A DNA stretch of 64,000 nt from Photobacterium profundum (GTDB lineage: Bacteria; Pseudomonadota; Gammaproteobacteria; Enterobacterales; Vibrionaceae): NCBI RefSeq assembly GCF_003026285.1, contig NZ_PYOD01000017.1, positions 32,252 through 96,251 on the forward strand. Reading direction: 5' to 3'. A program made the translations under genes and the position numbers. The notes beneath the pieces were generated by a model, which was not told the DNA's origin, searched no databases, and worked only from the letters and a program-made list of their open reading frames with translations. Below are positions 8,350-17,725 of the stretch, piece after piece. The stretch's first letter is position 1; the number at the start of each line of letters is the position of its first letter.

Positions 8350-9522
8350 ATGTTTGATTTTTCTACCACGGTGAATCGCTATGGTACGTATTGTACGCAG
8401 TGGGATTATGTCGAAGATCGGTTTGGCCAAGCTGATTTATTGCCGTTTACTATTTCTGATATGGATTTTGAAACTGCGCCATGTATTCAGCAAGCATTAC
8501 AGCAACGTCTTGAACACGGTGTTTTAGGGTATAGCCGCTGGAATCATGATGATTTTAAGCTGGCGATAACAGGGTGGTTTGATAAACGTTTTAATGTGCA
8601 GCTGCCTGTCGAATCGGTGGTTTACGGCCCCTCGGTGATCTACATTATTTCTCAATTGGTGCAGATTTGGTCTGAGCAAGGCGACGGTGTGTTAGTACAC
8701 ACTCCTGCTTATGATGCCTTTGGCAATATGCTGAATGCGAACCAACGTCAGTTGTTGGAAAGCCCATTATTAAAAACAGCTGAGGGTTATCAGATTGACT
8801 GGCCACAATTTGAAGCGCAGGCGGCATTGTCCCATTGCAAAATTTTATTATTGTGCAGCCCGCAAAACCCTACTGGACGGGTATGGACGAAGATAGAGCT
8901 GGAGCGGATGGCGGAAATTTGTCTGCGCCATAACATAAAAGTGATTTCTGATGATATTCATATGGATGTTGCGTATTCCTCATATATCCCTTGGTCTGAG
9001 GTTGCAATGGATAATGATTGGGCGCTGGTCACATCGGGCTCTAAATCCTTCAATATTCCCGCGCTGACGGGTTCCTATGCATTTATGCCTGATAAGGCAA
9101 CACGTGAAGCTTTTCTACTGCAATTAAAGGCAGCGCACGGCTTATCTTCCCCGTCTATTTTGGGCGTTATTGGGCATATCGCAGCCTATCAACATGGTGA
9201 TGAATGGCTAGATGCATTGAAAGGCTATTTACATGCAAATCTAGAGTATGTCGCCGAGCGACTGAACTTGGAATTCCCAACCATTAACTACCAAGTACCT
9301 GAAGGCACTTACTTAGCGTGGATTGATTTGAATTCACTGAATATCAATATGGATGAATTACAGTGCATTTTAATTAACGAGCACAAAGTGGCGATTATGC
9401 GAGGCGATACCTATGGCTCTGCAGGTAAAGGGTACATCAGGTTAAATGTAGGTTGTCCCCGCAGTAAAGTGGTTGCCGGTGTAACAGCACTGATTGCTGC
9501 ATTACAGACAACTCGTCAGTAA
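8350..9522 (+). CDS. malY: PLP-dependent cystathionine beta-lyase / MalY
   Basis: A 390-residue fold-type I PLP enzyme. Lys232 in the SGSKSFNIPAL motif is the expected Schiff-base lysine, and LLCSPQNPTGRVW is the substrate/PLP motif. E. coli MalY is a beta C-S lyase that also binds MalT and restrains the maltose regulon. The family start MFDFS identifies ATG 8350, behind TTTGAGG; an upstream TTG at 8338 is spurious. The gene order malI / malX-malY is the same as in E. coli. No malT lies in this window, so the regulatory role is inferred. Confidence 0.93.
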   Translation: MFDFSTTVNRYGTYCTQWDYVEDRFGQADLLPFTISDMDFETAPCIQQALQQRLEHGVLGYSRWNHDDFKLAITGWFDKRFNVQLPVESVVYGPSVIYIISQLVQIWSEQGDGVLVHTPAYDAFGNMLNANQRQLLESPLLKTAEGYQIDWPQFEAQAALSHCKILLLCSPQNPTGRVWTKIELERMAEICLRHNIKVISDDIHMDVAYSSYIPWSEVAMDNDWALVTSGSKSFNIPALTGSYAFMPDKATREAFLLQLKAAHGLSSPSILGVIGHIAAYQHGDEWLDALKGYLHANLEYVAERLNLEFPTINYQVPEGTYLAWIDLNSLNINMDELQCILINEHKVAIMRGDTYGSAGKGYIRLNVGCPRSKVVAGVTALIAALQTTRQ

Positions 9523-9579
9523 TGTTTTTAATTATAAAGCGTTGGGTGTTAGTAAATACTTACCGACTTTTTATACGAT

Positions 9580-9620
9580 AGATTTAGCGTAGCTGAGAGT
9601 TGTTACGCTAAATCTGTTGT
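9580..9620. terminator. hairpin between malY and the convergent EamA gene
   Basis: Perfect 12-bp stem AGATTTAGCGTA (9580-9591) / TACGCTAAATCT (9604-9615) with a 12-nt loop. The flanking T-tracts are weak, so it is a probable but unusual bidirectional terminator. Confidence 0.55.
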
Positions 9621-9647
9621 TATGGCTACCTTTGCTTCGTTCTGGTG

Positions 9648-10610
9648 TTACTTCAAACTTGGTGATTGAGGTTTTATTGAAGAGTTAACCTCGAGCATTC
9701 CAGTTGGTACTCGCTTCATTTGAGCCAGAGTGAGCCCAACCAATACCATCCCCCCTCCAATGAGATGGTACTGACTAGGATGAATACCCAGCATCACAAT
9801 ACTCATACTGGCGGTAAATAACGGTACTAAATTCATGAACAAGGTTGAGCGTGCAGCGCCAATTTGAGTTACCCCTTTTAGCCAGCACCATGGTGCAATA
9901 ATTGAGGCAGCAAAGGCGGCAAATGCGACCATAGGTAAGGCGCTAAGCGAAATGGCTGTTGTCTCGCTACTAAGCAATAAAGGCAGTTGTAGCAAGGCAC
10001 CCAGAAATACTTGGCAATACACTGCGCACCAAGGTGTTAATGGTAGCTTCCAGCGATTCAGTAATACGGAATACAAAGCATAAGAGAGGCTGGAAACAAA
10101 CATAAGCATGTCACCCTGTTTGAACCCTTGCGTCAGCAATTGATTCGGGTTGCCTTCACTCAACATGTATACCAAACCAATGAATGATATTAATGCCCCA
10201 ATTAAGGTGTGGATTCGTAATTTCGTGCCTAGCAGGGGCACGGCGAGAAACAGACCAAATAAGGGCATTAGCGAGAGAAAAATCGCAATGTTTGTGGCGC
10301 TGGTGGTGTAAGCCGCGTAATACGCCAAGCTTTGATTTAATACCATGCCGAGCGATGCCAACACAGTCAGCTTTGTTAGGTGCACTTTTATTTGCAGGCG
10401 TTGTCGATAAACGGTTGTAAGGCAGAAGGGGGTGAGCAACAGCAAAGCGAAAAACCAGCGATAAAATGCAATAGCCCCAGGCTCGATCGTGGCTGTTGCC
10501 ATTTTACTAACCACGGCATTTGTCGCCCAAATGGCAACTGCCAAAATGGGGAATAAAAAGCCGATAAACGGATAGTTAGCGTATCGACTCCCTGAGTGAT
10601 GTTCAGTCAT
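9648..10610 (-). CDS. EamA/DMT-family transporter
   Basis: A 320-residue inner-membrane protein with about ten hydrophobic segments arranged as two EamA repeats (first about 15-145, second about 165-300). The first helix motif FPILAVAIWATNAVVSK is typical of the drug/metabolite exporter superfamily. The substrate cannot be read from sequence; members export amino acids, metabolites or drugs. It is divergent from an AraC-family gene, which commonly means that regulator controls it. A near-perfect MalI-type palindrome 41 bp before the start hints that it also belongs to the MalI regulon. Confidence 0.85.
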   Translation of the reverse strand: MTEHHSGSRYANYPFIGFLFPILAVAIWATNAVVSKMATATIEPGAIAFYRWFFALLLLTPFCLTTVYRQRLQIKVHLTKLTVLASLGMVLNQSLAYYAAYTTSATNIAIFLSLMPLFGLFLAVPLLGTKLRIHTLIGALISFIGLVYMLSEGNPNQLLTQGFKQGDMLMFVSSLSYALYSVLLNRWKLPLTPWCAVYCQVFLGALLQLPLLLSSETTAISLSALPMVAFAAFAASIIAPWCWLKGVTQIGAARSTLFMNLVPLFTASMSIVMLGIHPSQYHLIGGGMVLVGLTLAQMKRVPTGMLEVNSSIKPQSPSLK

Positions 10611-10651
10611 AGTAATTTTCTCTCATTGATGTAGGGGATTACAAATGATTA

Positions 10652-10667
10652 GATAAAACGTTTTACC
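10652..10667. promoter_or_regulatory. MalI-like operator in the EamA/AraC divergent region
   Basis: GATAAAACGTTTTACC matches the perfect malX operators at 15 of 16 positions. It lies 41 bp before the EamA gene and about 96 bp before the AraC-type gene. Confidence 0.65.
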
Positions 10668-10763
10668 TAGTAAGAGTGTTACATGGCGGGAGAGAACCTG
10701 ATATGCCAAACCAGACAGTCAATTGACCGTGTCAGACAACGAACATGTGAACAAGGTGGAATG

Positions 10764-11567
10764 ATGGAGCAACGACAATTTATGCCCCAATTAGTTGAGC
10801 AATTGCCCACAGATGTATTTATTCATTATTTCCATATCGCCGCAGGCACGGAAACTTTAGCCCATCATCATCGCTGGGGGCAGGTGCACCTTATTAAGCA
10901 TGGTGTACTAGAGATGGAAGTTGAAGGACAGAAAATGGTGTCGCCTGCAGGGTACGCCATTTGGACACCAGCTAATGTGGTTCATCGGGCTTATAACCGT
11001 AAAGACATCGAATATTGTGCGATTAACATTAATCAGCACCTTGTGGCTCAGTTGCCTCGGCAAGCTTGCATGATTGCATTATCTCCTTTAGTACAGGCAA
11101 TCATCGATGATTTGGTGCATCGAGAAGTGGCGGCAGTCGATAATTATCAAGATCAATGCCTGACTGATGTTCTGATTGCAAGGCTAGCCTCTGCTAAGCG
11201 TATGGATAATTTCCTACCCACTACATCAGATACTTTATTGAGTCCCATTCTAGCCTCTCTGGAGGCCGATCCTGCTGATACTCGCTCGTTAGGTGAGTGG
11301 GCCAAACATGTGTATTCCACCGAGCGTACATTAACCCGTCGTTTTCAGCGCGAGTTGAAGATGAGTTTTAATGAATGGCGACAGCGCTTAAAGGTGGTTC
11401 ATGCGCTGCATTTATTGAAATTGCAGTATTCGATTAATGATGTCGCTTTTAGCCTTGGTTATAGCCAAGCCTCTTCATTTATAAAAATGTTTCGTCGTCA
11501 AACCGGTATGACACCAGAAGTTTACCGTTCGAAATTACTGACACTAACTCAGCAAGACGAAAGGTAA
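10764..11567 (+). CDS. AraC-family transcriptional regulator with N-terminal cupin
   Basis: A 267-residue regulator. The N-terminal cupin carries HHHRWGQVHLIKHG, the usual ligand-domain signature of this AraC subgroup. The C-terminal domain has two helix-turn-helices (LGEWAKHVYSTERTLTRRFQ and INDVAFSLGYSQASSFIKMF). The frame opens at ATG 10683, but AAGGTGG occurs just before the ATG pair at 10761/10764, which matches where the cupin begins. It probably regulates the divergent EamA transporter (inference from arrangement). The effector is unknown. Confidence 0.85.
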   Translation: MEQRQFMPQLVEQLPTDVFIHYFHIAAGTETLAHHHRWGQVHLIKHGVLEMEVEGQKMVSPAGYAIWTPANVVHRAYNRKDIEYCAININQHLVAQLPRQACMIALSPLVQAIIDDLVHREVAAVDNYQDQCLTDVLIARLASAKRMDNFLPTTSDTLLSPILASLEADPADTRSLGEWAKHVYSTERTLTRRFQRELKMSFNEWRQRLKVVHALHLLKLQYSINDVAFSLGYSQASSFIKMFRRQTGMTPEVYRSKLLTLTQQDER

Positions 11568-11575
11568 AGTGATTG

Positions 11576-11818
11576 ATGAAAAGGCCACGATTGTTAGGAA
11601 ACTTGATATTAATGAATATAAAAGATCACCTTAAGCGATGGATGCAAAAGGGTTGTGTTGTGAAGCTGCAAGGTTGTGTGGATGAACAAGCGTTAGAGCG
11701 GTTATCTGATCGGCAGCTAAAAACTTTGGCGACGGACGGTATAAGCAAAAACGAAAAATATGCCGCTCAGCAGTTGTTGTTTAAAAGGGCGATGAAAGAG
11801 AAAAATAAAAAGAAATAA
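11576..11818 (+). CDS. hypothetical small basic protein
   Basis: An 80-residue Lys/Arg-rich protein with no signal peptide or membrane segment. The middle (DEQALERLSDRQLKTLATDG) looks helical. AAGGTAAAG precedes ATG 11576 at acceptable spacing, only 8 bp after the AraC gene, so it may be co-transcribed. I do not recognise a family. A shorter start at ATG 11612 (MNIKDHLKRW) is possible. Confidence 0.45.
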   Translation: MKRPRLLGNLILMNIKDHLKRWMQKGCVVKLQGCVDEQALERLSDRQLKTLATDGISKNEKYAAQQLLFKRAMKEKNKKK

Positions 11819-11847
11819 AAAAGGCTCACACCCAAAAGTGCAAGCCT
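11816..11847 (-). terminator. rho-independent terminator of dusB-fis
   Basis: On the minus strand, AGGCTTGCAC / GTGTGAGCCT (10 bp with two wobble pairs) is followed by TTTTTTATTT, about 27 bp after the fis stop. Confidence 0.8.
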
Positions 11848-11874
11848 CAATAATGCTTTCCTAAACCTTTCGGT

Positions 11875-12171
11875 TTAGTTCATGCCGTATTTCTTTAGCT
11901 TCTTACGAAGTGTACCGCGGTTGATACCCATCATAGTTGCTGCACGTGTTTGGTTACCACGTGTGTACTGCATGATTGTATCTAATAGCGGTTGCTCAAC
12001 CTCTGCAAGCACTAGCTCGTACAGATCGTCGACTTCCTGACCATTTAACTGAGCAAGATAGTTTTTTAGCGACGCTTTAACAGAGTCACGTAGTGGCTTC
12101 TGTGTGATTTGGTCTTGTGACGTTACAGTTGTAACTGTTAACGCTTCGGAAGTCAGATTTTGTTCGAACAT
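11875..12171 (-). CDS. fis: DNA-binding protein Fis
   Basis: A 98-residue nucleoid protein and global regulator that bends DNA and activates stable-RNA promoters. It is nearly identical in layout to E. coli Fis: the N-terminal beta-hairpin arm, then four helices ending in the helix-turn-helix TRAATMMGINRGTLRKKLKKYGMN. It is the second gene of dusB-fis, with a 23-bp gap. Expression is expected to follow growth rate from the promoter before dusB, as known for this operon. Confidence 0.98.
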   Translation of the reverse strand: MFEQNLTSEALTVTTVTSQDQITQKPLRDSVKASLKNYLAQLNGQEVDDLYELVLAEVEQPLLDTIMQYTRGNQTRAATMMGINRGTLRKKLKKYGMN

Positions 12172-12194
12172 AATTCTGTAAGCTCTTCTAGTAT

Positions 12195-13160
12195 TTATGC
12201 AACGTTTTCGAAGTAGCCTTGCAGCGCATCGATTTGCTCTTGAGCATTCTCGAGTGCGTTGAAGGACCGACGGAAATCACCAGCTGGTGCATGTTCTTTT
12301 AAGTACCAAGACACGTGTTTACGTGCAATGCGCAACCCTAAATATTCACCGTAGAAACGATGAAGTTCTTGAACATGTCCCAACATAATGCCACTTACCT
12401 CATCCATAGATGGGGCAGGCAGGTATTCGCCGGTTGTTAAGTAATGCTGGATTTCTCTAAAAATCCACGGTCGCCCTTGTGCAGGACGGCCAATCATCAA
12501 AGCATCTGCACCCGTATAATCGAGTACAAAGCGAGCCTTTTCCGGTGAATCGATATCACCGTTAGCAATTACCGGAATTGATACCGCTTGTTTAGCTGCT
12601 CTGATGTAGTCATATTCCGCTTCACCTTTGTACATGCAAGACTTCGTTCGCCCATGAAGCGCTAAAGCTTGAATGCCACATTGTTCCGCGATTTTTGCTA
12701 TGTCGACACAGTTACGGTTGTCTAAATCCCAACCCGTACGCGTTTTTAGCGTAACAGGTACATCGACTGCACCCACAACGCTACGAAGAATCTCTTCGAT
12801 TAACGCAGGATGTTGCAGTAATGCCGAACCAGCCAAGCGTTTGTTAACTTTTTTCGCTGGACAACCCATGTTGATATCGATGATTTGCGCACCGTTCTCA
12901 ACACTAAATTGTGCAGCTTCAGCCATCAGCTTTGGATCTGCTCCAGCAATTTGAACCGAGCGAATCCCCGATTCACCTTCATGAACCATTCGGTTCTGCG
13001 ATTTAGCCGTTTTCCATAAATCTGGATTCGACGACATCATCTCGCTAACAGCCATTCCCGCGCCGTAGCGAAGGCATAGTTCACGAAATGGCCGATCGGT
13101 CACACCCGCCATTGGCGCGACTATCAGCTGGTTGTTTAGTTGATATGGACCGATTTGCAA
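12195..13160 (-). CDS. dusB: tRNA-dihydrouridine synthase B
   Basis: A 321-residue FMN-dependent enzyme that reduces specific uridines in the tRNA D-loop with NADPH. The TIM barrel starts with LIVAPMAGVTDRPFRELC. The catalytic cysteine is Cys100 in INMGCPAKKVNKRLAGSALL, and later FMN-phosphate segments include IPVIANGDI and DALMIGRPAQGRPWIF. It is the proximal gene of dusB-fis and follows prmA on the same strand. Confidence 0.96.
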   Translation of the reverse strand: MQIGPYQLNNQLIVAPMAGVTDRPFRELCLRYGAGMAVSEMMSSNPDLWKTAKSQNRMVHEGESGIRSVQIAGADPKLMAEAAQFSVENGAQIIDINMGCPAKKVNKRLAGSALLQHPALIEEILRSVVGAVDVPVTLKTRTGWDLDNRNCVDIAKIAEQCGIQALALHGRTKSCMYKGEAEYDYIRAAKQAVSIPVIANGDIDSPEKARFVLDYTGADALMIGRPAQGRPWIFREIQHYLTTGEYLPAPSMDEVSGIMLGHVQELHRFYGEYLGLRIARKHVSWYLKEHAPAGDFRRSFNALENAQEQIDALQGYFENVA

Positions 13161-13243
13161 TGTCTGTACCTGACTGTGCCAGTAAGGGCGCGCATTTTAC
13201 GCATTTTTTCCCTTGCTGAAAAGACCAATAATTGAGCATTTAG

Positions 13244-13260
13244 TTTTTGTTTAACAAAAA
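13244..13260. promoter_or_regulatory. AT-rich dyad before dusB-fis
   Basis: TTTTTGTT (13244-13251) and AACAAAAA (13253-13260) form a near-perfect palindrome in the 172-bp gap between prmA and dusB. The place fits a promoter-proximal regulator site, but I cannot name the protein. Confidence 0.3.
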
Positions 13261-13332
13261 TGTATGTTTTTCAATCGATTGTGTGTTTTTTGCACAGTAA
13301 AAAAGGTGAATTAAAATGACTAATGGCGAAAA

Positions 13333-14217
13333 TTACGCCTTACAACCTGAAATTCGGCACCATTCATCACGTGCAACAACTGGGTCTAATGCCAATTCGT
13401 CGCTGTAATATGTGGAGACGTCTTCAGCTTGAATTTCCAATACACCTGAAATTGCTAGCTTACCGCCCGGCTTTACTAGGCTTTTTATTACCGGTGAAAG
13501 CTCACGTAATGGGCCCGCAAGAATGTTTGCAACCACCACATCTGCTTGTACGTCAGTAGGCTGATCTTTAGGTAGGAAAAGCTCTAATTTATCAGAAACA
13601 CCGTTACGCTCTGCGTTATCGCGTGATGCTTGGATAGCTTGTGGATCGATATCGATACCAATGACTTTCTTTGCACCTAGCTTAAGTGCTGCAATGGCTA
13701 GAATGCCAGAGCCACAACCGAAGTCGATAATGGTTTGTCCCGTTAGATCTTGACCATCAAGCCACTCTAAACATAACGACGTTGTTGGGTGAGTACCAGT
13801 ACCGAATGCAAGACCCGGATCAAGTAGTACATTAACCGCGTCTGGTTCTGGTGCTTCACGCCAGCTTGGGCAAATCCATAAACGACGACCAAAACGCATT
13901 GGGTGGAAATTAACCATCCATTCACGTTCCCAATCTTTATCTTCTAATTGCTCAATTTTGTAAGCAAAATCGTCAGCAATTAGAGGGCTGTTCTTTAGCA
14001 TGTTCAGCACGAAATCCATGTCGGCTTCAGCATCGTATAAACCAATGACGTCAGTATCACCCCACAGGCGAGTCTCACCTGGCATTGGTTCGAATACTGG
14101 TGTGTCTTGCGCGTCAAGGAAAGTGGCAGATAAAGCCCCCGTTTCTTCCATTAACATATCGCCAATCGCTTCAGCGTTTTCAGCAGTTGCGTTTAGTTTG
14201 ATTTGAATCCAAGGCAT
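13333..14217 (-). CDS. prmA: ribosomal protein L11 methyltransferase
   Basis: A 294-residue SAM-dependent enzyme that trimethylates ribosomal protein L11. The N-terminal substrate-recognition domain (about 1-55) is joined to a class I methyltransferase domain. SAM motif I reads IIDFGCGSGILAIAALKLGA, and motif IV is VVANILAGPL. It lies between panF and dusB on the same strand, the conserved enterobacterial/vibrio order. Confidence 0.96.
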   Translation of the reverse strand: MPWIQIKLNATAENAEAIGDMLMEETGALSATFLDAQDTPVFEPMPGETRLWGDTDVIGLYDAEADMDFVLNMLKNSPLIADDFAYKIEQLEDKDWEREWMVNFHPMRFGRRLWICPSWREAPEPDAVNVLLDPGLAFGTGTHPTTSLCLEWLDGQDLTGQTIIDFGCGSGILAIAALKLGAKKVIGIDIDPQAIQASRDNAERNGVSDKLELFLPKDQPTDVQADVVVANILAGPLRELSPVIKSLVKPGGKLAISGVLEIQAEDVSTYYSDELALDPVVARDEWCRISGCKA

Positions 14218-14331
14218 GGTAATTCGCTTATTATTTGGCTACGGTTTGAACATAAGGGCGAGATTCTAGCATGAAATTTCAGCAATCCACACCTCTAGTA
14301 TGTCAATCACATCAGCGGTTTTTATTGATAT

Positions 14332-14362
14332 AAAAAAAGATAGCACCCTAGGCGCTATCTTT
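14332..14362 (-). terminator. terminator of yhdT-panF
   Basis: Minus-strand stem AAAGATAGC / GCTATCTTT closes a short GC-rich loop and is followed by a run of seven T. Confidence 0.75.
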
Positions 14363-14388
14363 AAGAGGTATAGCAGAGGCTTATCTGC

Positions 14389-15843
14389 TTAATGCTGTGG
14401 CGCGGTTACCATCGCTGGTTTGGTGAGGCTGCCAAGCACAAAAGCAATCAGCCCAATGGCCAATGTGGGCACGATGGCATGTAACCCACCTAAGTCAGGC
14501 TTAATCACCGACAAACTAATATAGCAAACCAGCCCAGATATCATTGAGGCTAACGCCCCTGTCGCCGATGCTTTTTTCCAATATAACCCAAGTACGAGTG
14601 GCCATAAGAACACCGCTTGCATGCCGCCAAAGGCTAATAGATTTAACCAGATGATCATGTCGGGCGGGTTAGTGGCGGCAATAAAGACCAAAACAGAAAA
14701 AATACCGGTTACCCACAACGATAGCTTAGAAAGGTGTTTATTGGCGTTAGGTCCTTCAGCAGCTTTGGGGTTGATGTAATTGAGGTATAAATCTTTTAAT
14801 AGCGTGGCAGATGCCTGAATTAGTTGTGAGTCAATACTCGACATAATGGCCGCCATTGGACCCGCCAAGAAAATACCCGCCACCCAAGGGGACAAAACAG
14901 TCATCATCAAGGTTGGCATGATCTGATCTGGGCTGGCAATGTCGGGCACGATAGCACGACCTAATGCCCCTGATAGATGCATACCTAGCATCAGGAAAGC
15001 TACCATTGCAGTACTGATCACCATTCCCCTATGCAATGAACGGCTGTCTTTATAAGCCATACAGCGAACGGCAGCGTGAGGAAGACCAATAACGCCAAAA
15101 CAGACCAGAATCCAGAAGCTCAACATAAAAGGTTGGCTTAGAAAATTATCAGGACCAAAGGGGGTAATCAATGATGGGTCAATGTGATGTAATTTTGTTA
15201 TCAGTTCACCGACACTACCACCGACATGCACCACTCCTGCTAACAGGGCAATGGTGCCAATAATCATCATAACCCCTTGCAACGTATCGGTCATTACAAC
15301 GGCACGAAATCCGCCTATGGTTGTATACAAGCCAACAGTTACAGCAAAGATCATTAACCCTTGTGAATAGGGTAATCCGGTGACAGTTTGTAATAACCGT
15401 GCGCCACCAACAAATTGCACCACCATGGTGCCAAAAAAAGCGAGCAATAACGCTAAAGAAGCGAAGATGACGACCGCTTTATTTTTATAGCGAGCATATA
15501 AAATATCATTAAGGGTTAAAGCATTATGCCGTCGAGCTTCAATCGCGAATTTTTTCCCGAGCACCCCTAGCGTTAACCATGCAGCTGGCAGTTGAATCAT
15601 GGCGAGTAATACCCAGCCGAGCCCCATTTTATATGCAGCCCCTGGCCCGCCAATAAATGAGCTGGCGCTGGAATAAGTGGCCGCTAATGTCATGGCTAAT
15701 ACAAAGCCGCCCATACTGCGGTTGCCCATCAAATATTCACTTAAGAAGCCTTTAGAAGAGGTACTTCTGCCTCGACTGAAAAATGCTAAGGCAAAAACAG
15801 CGAATAAATAGATCACCAAAGGGATCAGTATTTGGCTATTCAT
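14389..15843 (-). CDS. panF: sodium/pantothenate symporter
   Basis: A 484-residue SLC5/SSS-family inner-membrane transporter with about 13 hydrophobic segments, importing pantothenate with Na+ for coenzyme A synthesis. Strong family segments are GNRSMGGFVLAMTLAATYSSASSFIGGPGAAYK and FWILVCFGVIGLPHAAVR. TTG 15861 and ATG 15849 extend the frame, but ATG 15843 has AAGGA at the best spacing and matches the family start. It overlaps the yhdT stop by 8 bp, so the two are translationally coupled. Confidence 0.94.
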   Translation of the reverse strand: MNSQILIPLVIYLFAVFALAFFSRGRSTSSKGFLSEYLMGNRSMGGFVLAMTLAATYSSASSFIGGPGAAYKMGLGWVLLAMIQLPAAWLTLGVLGKKFAIEARRHNALTLNDILYARYKNKAVVIFASLALLLAFFGTMVVQFVGGARLLQTVTGLPYSQGLMIFAVTVGLYTTIGGFRAVVMTDTLQGVMMIIGTIALLAGVVHVGGSVGELITKLHHIDPSLITPFGPDNFLSQPFMLSFWILVCFGVIGLPHAAVRCMAYKDSRSLHRGMVISTAMVAFLMLGMHLSGALGRAIVPDIASPDQIMPTLMMTVLSPWVAGIFLAGPMAAIMSSIDSQLIQASATLLKDLYLNYINPKAAEGPNANKHLSKLSLWVTGIFSVLVFIAATNPPDMIIWLNLLAFGGMQAVFLWPLVLGLYWKKASATGALASMISGLVCYISLSVIKPDLGGLHAIVPTLAIGLIAFVLGSLTKPAMVTAPQH

Positions 15844-16117
15844 GATCATTGTCCTTTTCAATTTCCAGAGACATATCTTGGTAGATAAACTTAACCATTA
15901 AACCGCATAACACTGTGAAAAGAATGGGACCAATAATGCAGGAGAGCAAAAACCATAGTGGAAAGCCCCAATAGAGCTCTGGCAGAGTTGTTGTAATCTC
16001 TGTTGATGAGAAAGCATAGGCTGAAATATACCACCAGATGAAATAGGCAATCGCTAATCCTACCGCCCATTTAGCCTCTTTATGAGCCTGACGGTAACGC
16101 GCAGAGAGTGTTTTCAT
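15836..16117 (-). CDS. yhdT: YhdT-like membrane protein (DUF997)
   Basis: A 93-residue protein with two transmembrane segments (about 17-37 and 55-78) and the shared motifs AHKEAKWAVGL and MVKFIYQDMSLE. It always sits directly before panF. The size and pairing with an SSS transporter resemble the small DUF485/DUF4212 partners of other symporters, so it may assist PanF. That role is inference. Confidence 0.88.
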   Translation of the reverse strand: MKTLSARYRQAHKEAKWAVGLAIAYFIWWYISAYAFSSTEITTTLPELYWGFPLWFLLSCIIGPILFTVLCGLMVKFIYQDMSLEIEKDNDHE

Positions 16118-16317
16118 ACGCTGTTGTCTCCAATTGTGTTGGCATTACTTCAAAGGAATAGAGAGAAGGAGAGTAATGCTCATACAAATAAAAAAGGGGG
16201 GTATTGTGGCAAAAGTTATTTATCAGTGCCACTGACCTGTATCAATTTGTCAGAAAATCATGTTGAAGAAAGTAGAAATTGCAGTGAAACTGAAGAGGAT
16301 GTAGTGAAAGGGGCATA

Positions 16318-16346
16318 AAAAAGGCCACCCAAAGGTGACCAGTTTT
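16318..16346 (-). terminator. terminator of aroQ-accBC
   Basis: Minus-strand stem GGTCACC / GGTGGCC (16323-16329 with 16334-16340, one wobble) followed by TTTTTTAT, 24 bp after the accC stop. Confidence 0.8.
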
Positions 16347-16369
16347 TTATTCACGCGTTTATCGCGAAA

Positions 16370-17713
16370 TTATTGTAGACCAAGTTTCTTCTCTAGATAG
16401 TGGATGTTTGCACCACCATGCTGGAAGTTTTCATCTGCCATAATTTCTTGCTGTAGCGGGATATTGGTTTTAATACCATCGATGATTGATTCACTTAATG
16501 CGTTACGCATACGTGAAATTGCCACATCGCGGTTTTCACCGTATGAAATCAGCTTACCGATCATAGAATCATAATGCGGTGGTACTGTGTAGCCTGAGTA
16601 GATATGAGATTCCCAACGAATACCCATGCCACCAGGCGCGTGGAAGCGCGTGATTTTACCTGGGCAAGGTAGGAAACGCTCAGGATCTTCAGCATTGATA
16701 CGACATTCGATAGCATGGCCACGAATTTGAATATCAGATTGACTGAATGATAGTGGCTGACCTGCAGCAACACGAAGCTGTTCTTTGATTAGATCAACAC
16801 CCGTTACCATTTCAGTTACTGGGTGCTCAACCTGAATACGGGTGTTCATTTCAATGAAGTAGAACTCACCATTTTCGTATAGGAACTCAAATGTACCAGC
16901 GCCACGGTAACCGATCTCGATACAAGCACGTGTACAGCGTTCACCGATGTACTTACGCATCTCTTCTGTGATGCCTGGTGCTGGTGCTTCTTCAACAACT
17001 TTCTGGTGGCGGCGCTGCATTGAACAGTCACGCTCACCTAAGTGAATAGCATTACCTTGACCATCAGCCATGATCTGAACTTCGATATGACGAGGGTTTT
17101 CAAGGAATTTCTCCATGTAAACCACATCGTTATTAAAGAACGATTTAGCTTCAGCACGTGTCATCGCGATAGCTTCTGTTAGTTCGGCTTCAGTGCGAAC
17201 AACACGCATACCACGACCACCACCGCCACCAGATGCTTTGATGATGACAGGGAAACCAATTCGTTTAGCGAAAGATTTATTTCTCGCTTCGTCGTCATCC
17301 AATGGACCATCAGAACCCGGCACACAAGGAACGCCCGCTTTTTTCATTGCGGTAATTGCTGACACTTTGTCACCCATCATGCGAATAGTTTCCGCTTTAG
17401 GGCCAACAAAGATAAAACCAGAACGCTCTACTTGTTCTGCAAAATCAGCATTTTCAGACAAGAAACCGTAACCAGGGTGAATCGCAACTGCCCCTGTGAT
17501 TTCTGCTGCACTAATGATGCGTGGAACATTCAAATAACTTTCAGTACTTTTGGCTGAACCAATACATACCGTTTCGTCTGCAAGTAACACATGCTTAAGA
17601 TCGCGGTCAGCTGTTGAGTGAATCGCAACAGTCTTAATACCTAATTCTTTACAAGCGCGCAGAATACGAAGGGCAATCTCGCCTCGGTTCGCAATAACTA
17701 ATTTATCTAACAT
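16370..17713 (-). CDS. accC: acetyl-CoA carboxylase, biotin carboxylase subunit
   Basis: A 447-residue ATP-grasp enzyme that carboxylates biotin on AccB, the first half-reaction of fatty-acid synthesis. The N-terminal domain starts MLDKLVIANRGEIALRILRA. The ATP-binding glycine loop (KASGGGGGRGMRVV) and the biotin/bicarbonate segment FIEMNTRIQVEHPVTE are intact. Length is standard. It is the last gene of aroQ-accB-accC, 12 bp after accB. Confidence 0.98.
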   Translation of the reverse strand: MLDKLVIANRGEIALRILRACKELGIKTVAIHSTADRDLKHVLLADETVCIGSAKSTESYLNVPRIISAAEITGAVAIHPGYGFLSENADFAEQVERSGFIFVGPKAETIRMMGDKVSAITAMKKAGVPCVPGSDGPLDDDEARNKSFAKRIGFPVIIKASGGGGGRGMRVVRTEAELTEAIAMTRAEAKSFFNNDVVYMEKFLENPRHIEVQIMADGQGNAIHLGERDCSMQRRHQKVVEEAPAPGITEEMRKYIGERCTRACIEIGYRGAGTFEFLYENGEFYFIEMNTRIQVEHPVTEMVTGVDLIKEQLRVAAGQPLSFSQSDIQIRGHAIECRINAEDPERFLPCPGKITRFHAPGGMGIRWESHIYSGYTVPPHYDSMIGKLISYGENRDVAISRMRNALSESIIDGIKTNIPLQQEIMADENFQHGGANIHYLEKKLGLQ

Positions 17714-17725
17714 AATAGGCCTCTG

